A stretch of DNA of 64,000 nucleotides, taken from Bradyrhizobium diazoefficiens. Its GTDB lineage: Bacteria; Pseudomonadota; Alphaproteobacteria; Rhizobiales; Xanthobacteraceae. The notes beneath the pieces are model-generated. The model had not been told where the DNA came from and did not search any database. It worked only from the letters and a program-made list of their open reading frames with translations. Shown here one piece after another: positions 58,974-64,000 of this stretch. The DNA lies in the NCBI RefSeq assembly GCF_018131185.1, contig NZ_JAFCJE010000002.1:248001-312000 (forward strand), given 5' to 3'. How positions within the stretch are numbered: position 1 is the stretch's first letter; each line of letters begins with the position of its first letter. The position numbers were made by a program, and so were the translations under genes.

Positions 58974-61163
58974 ATGCACGTCACGCGGGATTTTTCGCAC
59001 TACGTCCGGACCGCGGGCGAGGGTGTCCAGCACATCGATCTCGCGGTCGAAGGCGTTCACTGCGCCGGCTGCATGGCCAAGATCGAACGCGGCCTGTCTG
59101 CAATCCCCGACGTCACGCTGGCGCGCGTCAACCTGACCGACCGCCGCGTCGCGCTGGAATGGAAAGCGGGCACGCTCGATCCTTCCCGCTTCATCGATCG
59201 GCTCGAGGAGCTCGGCTACAAGGCCTATCCGTTCGAGACCGAGAGTGCGGAGGTCGCGGAGGTCGCCGAATCGCGACTCCTGCTGCGCTGCCTCGGCGTC
59301 GCCGCGTTCGCCACCATGAACGTGATGATGCTGTCGATCCCGGTGTGGTCGGGTAACATCTCGGACATGCTGCCCGAGCAGCGTGACTTCTTCCACTGGC
59401 TGTCGGCGTTGATCGCATTGCCGGCGGCGGCCTATGCCGGTCAGCCGTTCTTCCGCTCGGCCTGGCGCGCGCTGTCGGCGAAGACGACCAACATGGACGT
59501 GCCGATCTCGATCGGGGTGATCCTGGCGCTCGGCATGTCCGTGGTCGAGACCCTCCACCACGCCGAGCACGCCTATTTCGACGCGGCGATCATGCTGCTG
59601 ACCTTCCTGCTGGTCGGGCGATTCCTCGACCAGAACATGCGGCGGCGGACCCGCGCCGTGGCCGGCAATCTTGCGGCGCTGAAGGCGGAGACGGCCGCGA
59701 AGTTCGTCGGCCCTGACGAAATCTCGCAGGTGCCGGTGGCCGCGATCCATCCCGGCGACATCGTGCTGCTCAGGCCCGGCGAGCGCTGCGCGGTCGATGG
59801 CACGGTGATCGAGGGACGTTCGGAGATCGACCAGAGCCTGATCACCGGCGAGACGCTCTATGTCACGGCCGGGCAGGGCACGCCGGTCTATGCGGGCTCC
59901 ATGAACATCTCCGGCACCCTGCAGGTGCGGGTCTCGGCCGCGTCCGAGGCGACGCTGCTCGCCGAGATCACGCGGCTGCTCGACAACGCGCTGCAGGCGC
60001 GCTCGCGCTACATGCGCCTCGCCGACCGCGCCTCGCGGCTGTACGCGCCGGTGGTGCATGCGACCGCGTTGATCACCATTCTCGGCTGGGTCATTGCCGG
60101 CGCGTCCTGGCATGATGCGATCGTAACCGGCGTCGCCGTGCTGATCATCACCTGTCCCTGCGCGCTGGGGCTTGCTATTCCGACCGTGCAGACGATCGCC
60201 TCCGGCGCGATGTTCAAGTCCGGCGTGCTGCTGAATTCCGGCGACGCGATCGAGCGGTTGGCCGAGACCGACCATGTCATCTTCGACAAGACCGGCACGC
60301 TGACGCTGCCCGATCTCGAAGTGATGAATGCCTCGGACCTTCCCGCCGATGTCTTCGAGCTCGCCGGCCGCCTCGCGTTGTCGAGCCATCATCCGGTTGC
60401 CGCCGCCGTCGCGCAGGCGGCCGCCGCCAGATCACCTGTCGTCGGTGCGGTCGAGGAGACCGGGCAGGGCGTCCGTGCGACCGTGGACGGCGTCGAGATT
60501 CGTCTCGGCCGTCCATCTTTCTGCGGAGCGGAGGCATTGGTCGGCAGTGCCATGGTCGATCCCGAAGCCTCCATCGTCGCTTTCAGCAAGGGCGAGGAAA
60601 GGTTCATCCTCTCGGTCCGCCAAGGCCTGCGTCCGGATGCACAGACCGTGATCGCGGCACTGAAGGCGCGCAACATCGGCATCGAGATTCTCTCCGGCGA
60701 CCGCGAGCAGGCGGTGAAGGCGGCGGCCCATGCGCTTGACATTCCCGAATGGCGCGCCGGCGTCACCCCGGCCGACAAGATCGCGCGGATCGAGGAATTG
60801 AAGCGGCGCGGCGCGAAAGTGCTGATGGTCGGCGACGGCATGAACGACGCGCCCTCGCTCGCGGCAGCCCATGTCTCGATGTCGCCGATCTCGGCCGCGC
60901 ATCTGAGCCAGGCCACTGCCGACCTCGTCTTCCTCGGCCGGCCGCTGGCTCCGGTGGTCGCGGCCATCGACGCTTCGCGCAAGGCGCTGCACCTGATGCG
61001 GCAGAACCTCTGGCTTGCGATCGGTTACAATGTCCTGGCGGTGCCGGTTGCCATCAGCGGCGTGGTGACGCCCCTGATCGCGGCGGCTGCCATGAGCGGA
61101 TCCTCGATCCTGGTCATGCTGAATTCGCTGCGCGCGCGCAGCGCCTCGCGGGAGATCGTGTGA
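58974..61163 (+). CDS. fixI: Copper-transporting P1B-type ATPase FixI/CcoI
   Basis: A 729-aa ATPase. The N-terminal metal-binding domain has GVHCAGC; the membrane metal site is TCPCALGLA; the phosphorylation site is DKTGTLT; the hinge is GDGMNDAPSL. In the CopA2-like group it supplies copper for cbb3 assembly rather than detoxification. The ATG at 58974 is chosen because the longer frame upstream overlaps fixH. Its stop overlaps the fixS start. Confidence 0.97.
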   Translation: MHVTRDFSHYVRTAGEGVQHIDLAVEGVHCAGCMAKIERGLSAIPDVTLARVNLTDRRVALEWKAGTLDPSRFIDRLEELGYKAYPFETESAEVAEVAESRLLLRCLGVAAFATMNVMMLSIPVWSGNISDMLPEQRDFFHWLSALIALPAAAYAGQPFFRSAWRALSAKTTNMDVPISIGVILALGMSVVETLHHAEHAYFDAAIMLLTFLLVGRFLDQNMRRRTRAVAGNLAALKAETAAKFVGPDEISQVPVAAIHPGDIVLLRPGERCAVDGTVIEGRSEIDQSLITGETLYVTAGQGTPVYAGSMNISGTLQVRVSAASEATLLAEITRLLDNALQARSRYMRLADRASRLYAPVVHATALITILGWVIAGASWHDAIVTGVAVLIITCPCALGLAIPTVQTIASGAMFKSGVLLNSGDAIERLAETDHVIFDKTGTLTLPDLEVMNASDLPADVFELAGRLALSSHHPVAAAVAQAAAARSPVVGAVEETGQGVRATVDGVEIRLGRPSFCGAEALVGSAMVDPEASIVAFSKGEERFILSVRQGLRPDAQTVIAALKARNIGIEILSGDREQAVKAAAHALDIPEWRAGVTPADKIARIEELKRRGAKVLMVGDGMNDAPSLAAAHVSMSPISAAHLSQATADLVFLGRPLAPVVAAIDASRKALHLMRQNLWLAIGYNVLAVPVAISGVVTPLIAAAAMSGSSILVMLNSLRARSASREIV

Positions 61164-61330
61164 TGGAAATCCTAGTCATCCTCGTTCCACTGGCGCTGAT
61201 GCTCGGAGGTGCCGGTCTCGTCGCCTTCCTGTGGTCGCTCAGAAGCGGCCAGTACGACGATCTCGACGGCGCCGCCTGGCGCGCCATCGCCGACGACGAG
61301 CCACCGCAGGAAGCGCCGGCCAAGCGTTAG
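61163..61330 (+). CDS. fixS: cbb3 oxidase maturation protein FixS/CcoS
   Basis: A 55-aa single-helix protein (ILVILVPLALMLGGAGLVAFLWSLRSGQYDDLDG) with the CcoS hallmark RSGQYDDL. The ATG overlaps the fixI stop (TGATG). Its stop codon overlaps that of the convergent MFS gene by three bases. Confidence 0.95.
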   Translation: MEILVILVPLALMLGGAGLVAFLWSLRSGQYDDLDGAAWRAIADDEPPQEAPAKR

Positions 61331-62529
61331 CGCCTCAGGGCGAAGGTGAGCATGGCCGCGGCCGCAAGCGCCATGCCGACCCCGGCGACACATGCACGCC
61401 AGCCGAAGGCGTCGAACAGACGACCGAGCACGGCCGTGCCGACCAGCCCGCCGCCAAAATAGCACGCAAGATAGGTCCCGCTGGCGATGCCGCGGTTGTC
61501 GGTCGCCGCCTGTCCGACGAAGCCGGTGGCAGCGGCCTGCGCGAAGAAGGTGCCGACGCCGACCAGAACCATGCCGGCGAGGACTTCGCTCAGATGCGGC
61601 ATCAGCATCAAGGGCAGGCCCAGCCCGGCAACTGCGAGCGCGCCCCAGATCGTCGGACGCGTTCCGAGCTTTGATGCCACCTTGCCGGCCAGAAGCGTCG
61701 TGACGACCGATGGAAGGAAGACGAAATAGACGAGGCCCAGATCCATCATCCCCAGTGTCAGCGGCGGCCGGACCAGAACGAAATTGACGAAGGTGAAGGT
61801 GCCGATGAAGGCGAACAGGATGCAGAAGCCGATGCCGAAGGCCGCGCGCAATCGCGGATCACGCCAATGCGCGATCATGGCCGCCAGCGGAGATTTCGCC
61901 GGCGCCGCCGCCTGCATCGGCGGCACGTGCTTGATCGTGAAGTAAACCAGCGCCGCGCCCGCCAGATTGAGGGCCGCGAAGAAATAGAAATTCCAGGCGA
62001 GGCCGAGCCCATCGGCGACCGCCGCCGAGATCAGCCGGCCGACGAGGTTGCTCGCGACGTTTCCGGTGATGTAGGCCGCGAAGGCGCCGCCGGCGTCCAT
62101 CGCGCTGCATTGCTCGCCGAGATGAGCCAGCGTCAACGCGAAGGCGGACGCCATGCACAGACCCTGCGCGACGCGCAGGGCGGTGAAGACGGCAAGGTTC
62201 GGCGCCGAGGCCAGCAGGCTGGTCGGGATCGCCAGCAGCGTCAGGCTGAGCAGGATCCCGGTCCGCCGGTCGATGTTCGGGCTGAAAAGACCGACGATGA
62301 CGCTGGCAATGGCCATGCCGAAGGTGCTGGCGTTGACGGCAAACCCCATCGCCGCGGGCGTGACGCCGTAGTGCCGCGTCAGCGAGGGCAGGATCGCCTG
62401 CGTTGCGAAGAGGTCGACCACGGTCAGGAATGCGGTAAGGCCGATCACGAGCGAGCGGAGCGCCAGACCCGGCGCGTGCGCCTCCATCGTCGTTGCGGCC
62501 GGTTTGATCGGCGCGGAAAGATCGGTCAT
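61327..62529 (-). CDS. MFS transporter, YnfM-like
   Basis: A 400-aa 12-helix carrier. Helix 1 is VIGLTAFLTVVDLFATQAILPSL, followed by the motif A-like loop VGLFSPNIDRRTGILLSL. It is similar to YnfM/arabinose-efflux-type proteins of unknown substrate. The ATG at 62529 is preferred because the upstream frame is intergenic. It lies 90 bp after the cupin gene on the same strand, with a strong hairpin in its leader. Confidence 0.85.
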   Translation of the reverse strand: MTDLSAPIKPAATTMEAHAPGLALRSLVIGLTAFLTVVDLFATQAILPSLTRHYGVTPAAMGFAVNASTFGMAIASVIVGLFSPNIDRRTGILLSLTLLAIPTSLLASAPNLAVFTALRVAQGLCMASAFALTLAHLGEQCSAMDAGGAFAAYITGNVASNLVGRLISAAVADGLGLAWNFYFFAALNLAGAALVYFTIKHVPPMQAAAPAKSPLAAMIAHWRDPRLRAAFGIGFCILFAFIGTFTFVNFVLVRPPLTLGMMDLGLVYFVFLPSVVTTLLAGKVASKLGTRPTIWGALAVAGLGLPLMLMPHLSEVLAGMVLVGVGTFFAQAAATGFVGQAATDNRGIASGTYLACYFGGGLVGTAVLGRLFDAFGWRACVAGVGMALAAAAMLTFALRR

Positions 62530-62551
62530 GGCGATTGTCCTGTGGGAATGC

Positions 62552-62580
62552 GGCGCCCGGGGTGGGGAGTCCCGGGCGCC
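62552..62580 (-). terminator. Strong hairpin between the cupin and MFS genes
   Basis: Perfect 10-bp stem GGCGCCCGGG/CCCGGGCGCC with a 9-nt loop, 38 bp after the cupin stop. No T tract follows on the minus strand, so it may only slow transcription or set the cupin mRNA 3' end. Confidence 0.5.
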
Positions 62581-62618
62581 ACATCTCGTAACGAGTGCGC
62601 TGGGGCTGGGTGCACCCG

Positions 62619-63101
62619 TTACATGTGGTGGTCGTTGGGATCCTTGCGGACGTCGCCGACATAGAGAATGACAGTGTCCTTGCCGAGGTTCTTCCACCAA
62701 TGCGAGGTGCCGTGAACTTCGGGACGAATGTCGCCGGCCTTGTGCAAGATCGGATCGACGCAGTTGGAGGCGTATTCGACGATCTCGCCCTGCTGCACGA
62801 AGATCAGCGCGGGACGGTCGTCATGGCTGTGCCAGGGCACGATGCCGCCGGGCTCGATGGTCAGCTTGCGGAAGCGCAGCTCGCGGCCCTCGATACGGGC
62901 CGGCTGCTTGCCGAGGTCGATCGCACCGAGCGTAACATCGGTCACGCCGACGGGCTTGTAGTCGACCATCTGCTGGGCGTTCGGCTTGATCTTGCCGGCC
63001 GGGCACTCGCCGGCAACGACTGGCTGCGCCGAGAGCGTAAGCGCGGCGAAGACCGCGAGGCCCGGCCAGACCGCGCGGAGCAATGTGCGATGCTTGAACA
63101 T
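62619..63101 (-). CDS. Exported cupin-domain protein
   Basis: A 160-aa protein with a signal peptide (VWPGLAVFAALTLSAQPVVAG). The cupin motif 1 region is PWHSHDDRPALIFVQQGEIVEY with the His/His/Glu metal ligands, and PEVHGTSHWWKNLG follows as motif 2. Single-domain periplasmic cupins may bind a metal and a small organic compound; the function is unknown. It is divergent from a small periplasmic protein across an operator-rich region. Confidence 0.82.
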   Translation of the reverse strand: MFKHRTLLRAVWPGLAVFAALTLSAQPVVAGECPAGKIKPNAQQMVDYKPVGVTDVTLGAIDLGKQPARIEGRELRFRKLTIEPGGIVPWHSHDDRPALIFVQQGEIVEYASNCVDPILHKAGDIRPEVHGTSHWWKNLGKDTVILYVGDVRKDPNDHHM

Positions 63102-63154
63102 GAGAGTCTCCTGTGTTGGCCGCGACCGCGGTGGTCACCGGCTGTGTCAGGACT

Positions 63155-63167
63155 TTGTTTGAAACAA
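63155..63167. promoter_or_regulatory. Perfect palindrome TTGTTT-G-AAACAA upstream of the cupin gene
   Basis: 13-bp dyad, 54 bp before the cupin ATG. It has the form of a dimeric regulator site; it is one base too short for a FixK box. Confidence 0.45.
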
Positions 63168-63200
63168 CGCTCGTTCTGAAATGCCCTTTCGCTCTCGCTG

Positions 63201-63243
63201 CGATAGCCCGGCGCTATCGCAGCGCGATACGCGCCCGCTATCG
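63201..63243. promoter_or_regulatory. Tandem operators CGATA-N9-TATCG (two copies)
   Basis: Two copies of the same dyad, 63201–63219 and 63225–63243, with centres 24 bp apart. The first extends to a perfect 10-bp arm (GCTGCGATAG/CTATCGCAGC). A third, shorter dyad CCGAT-N5-ATCGG lies at 63246–63260. They are about 100 bp from the cupin start and 100 bp from the small-protein start. Confidence 0.6.
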
Positions 63244-63341
63244 AACCGATTGGGTATCGGCATTTCCGCTTCCGCAGCTTTCGGCGTCCGATGGCAAGCG
63301 CCCGATTGGCGGGCGTTCGCGTCAATCCGGAGGAGCATGTC

Positions 63342-63626
63342 GTGACGAGAGTGTCCAAGGCCCTGATTTTCACCGCTGCGTTTGCGGTCATCGGCACCGC
63401 GGCCTTCTCGGAGGCCGCCTGGGACCTCAAGGCCGGCACGGCCTATGTCTATGGCGGACCCGGCAAGATGTCGGCGATGGCCATGGCCTCGGCCGAGAAG
63501 AGCCACGAGGCGATGATTAAGAACGCCAGGAAGGTGCCCGACAACACCGTCTTCTTCATGAACAACGGATCGCTGTACTCAACCTCGGGACGGCTCGATC
63601 CGACCGGCAATTTCTACGTCAACTGA
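63342..63626 (+). CDS. Small periplasmic protein, function unknown
   Basis: A 94-aa protein beginning at a GTG six bases after CCGGAGGAG. The signal peptide RVSKALIFTAAFAVIGTAAFSEA is followed by a short polar domain (GTAYVYGGPGKMSAMAMASAEKSHEAMIKNARKVP). It has no Cys. The last 30 residues (TVFFMNNGSLYSTSGRLDPTG) look like a small β-structure. It is not recognised. Confidence 0.65.
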   Translation: MTRVSKALIFTAAFAVIGTAAFSEAAWDLKAGTAYVYGGPGKMSAMAMASAEKSHEAMIKNARKVPDNTVFFMNNGSLYSTSGRLDPTGNFYVN

Positions 63627-63644
63627 ACCGATCCTGGCATTCAT

Positions 63645-63662
63645 GCCGCCCTTGCGGGCGGC
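63645..63662 (+). terminator. Short hairpin after the small periplasmic gene
   Basis: 7-bp stem GCCGCCC/GGGCGGC with a 4-nt loop, 18 bp after the stop codon. No T tract follows, so terminator strength is doubtful. Confidence 0.4.
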
Positions 63663-63687
63663 CCAGCCGGGAAACTAATATTCGCCC

Positions 63688-64000
63688 ATGCCGGAGCAGA
63701 AGATGACATTCCTCTCGCCAGCCGATGCCGAACAGCTCAGACTTGCCTTCCAGCGCTGCCGCGACATGGAGGGCACGCTGAACGAACAGCTCCGCGCCTA
63801 TGCCGATGCCAGCCGTACGGTCTTTCCGGCCTATGGCGCGGCCGTCGATCGCCTCGTGGCGAGACTGGGCGGGAACGGCGGTGGCGAAGCCGCGCCGCGC
63901 CCGGGCGATGCGATGCCGCCGTTCATGCTGCCGGACGAGGGCGGGCGTCTCGTCACGTTGCCTTCGTTGCTGGAGCGCGGCCCGCTGGCCGTCATGTTCT
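63688..64000 (+). CDS. Peroxiredoxin-like (AhpC/TSA-type) protein, cut by the window end
   Basis: About 104 residues are visible. A helical lead (ADAEQLRLAFQRCRDMEGTLNEQLRAYADASR) is followed by APRPGDAMPPFMLPDEGGRLVTL, the usual opening of a thioredoxin-fold AhpC/TSA domain, then GPLAVMF. The catalytic Cys segment would lie just past the window. ATG codons at 63688 or 63703 could start it. The helical lead is the pattern of the peroxiredoxin-like group rather than of classical AhpC. Confidence 0.75.
   Translation, partial: MPEQKMTFLSPADAEQLRLAFQRCRDMEGTLNEQLRAYADASRTVFPAYGAAVDRLVARLGGNGGGEAAPRPGDAMPPFMLPDEGGRLVTLPSLLERGPLAVMF

Noticed and set aside
63155..63167. TTGTTT-G-AAACAA as a FixK box
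   Set aside because: The dyad is 13 bp with TTG-N7-CAA spacing, and lacks the TTGA-N6-TCAA form seen before fixN and fixG.
1..64000. CRISPR array, IS element, prophage, tRNA or rRNA
   Set aside because: No regular spacer repeats, transposase or integrase motifs, attachment duplications or tRNA cloverleaf sequences were seen on either strand.

Overview
The window reads as chromosome of a Bradyrhizobium species close to B. diazoefficiens. The strongest evidence is a complete fixK2–receiver–fixJ–fixL / usp–CBS–fixNOQP–fixGHIS region. Its FixL keeps the B. diazoefficiens residue numbers (505 aa; His200, Ile215, Arg220, Leu236, His291). DNA is GC-rich with long shadow reading frames, and several extragenic palindromes of a type common in this genus occur. 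I see no rRNA, tRNA, IS element, prophage or CRISPR array. Both ends cut a gene: an ABC ATPase at the left and a peroxiredoxin-like gene at the right.

Layout. 1–2.9 kb: a taurine/nitrate-type ABC importer and a small exported protein. 3–8 kb: an SDR gene divergent from cyoABCD, a bo3-type ubiquinol oxidase behind a sequence matching the alphaproteobacterial EcfG (general stress) promoter. 8–14 kb: an exported nuclease, a GMC dehydrogenase pair, an HtrA-like protease without an export signal, and a KstD-like flavoprotein. 14–19 kb: a fused indolepyruvate:ferredoxin oxidoreductase and a hot-dog-like protein. 19–21.6 kb: an isochorismatase-fold amidohydrolase and an NCS2-type permease behind a consensus sigma-54 site. 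21.7–27.8 kb: a seven-gene minus-strand operon joining a two-subunit molybdenum hydroxylase to fccB and soxXYZA, without soxB or soxCD. 28–41 kb: a B12-binding radical SAM protein, an MFS pump, a Ca2+/H+ exchanger, an FMN-binding stress protein, an SDR lacking its catalytic Tyr, Tam, a fused DctQM TRAP system and an alkylsulfatase. 41–48 kb: a glycosyltransferase divergent from an ABC exporter–debranching enzyme–PRC barrel operon, with EcfG-type promoters facing both ways, then an MFS gene. 48–61.3 kb: the microaerobic fix region. 61.3–64 kb: MFS and cupin genes, an operator-rich intergenic region, and two further genes.

How the genes fit together. Two terminal oxidases with different control lie 45 kb apart: a quinol oxidase behind a stress-type promoter, and a high-affinity cbb3 oxidase under the FixL→FixJ→FixK2 cascade, with FixK boxes about 62 bp before fixN and fixG. 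The cyo, FMN-binding protein and glycan-module promoters share the pattern GGAAC-N16/17-(C/T)GTT and suggest one stress regulon scattered through the window. The sox-like operon points to oxidation of sulfide or sulfur intermediates. Its attached Mo hydroxylase, its SoxY without the usual GGCGG end, and its soxX with repeat-derived N-terminal codons make it the most unusual system here.
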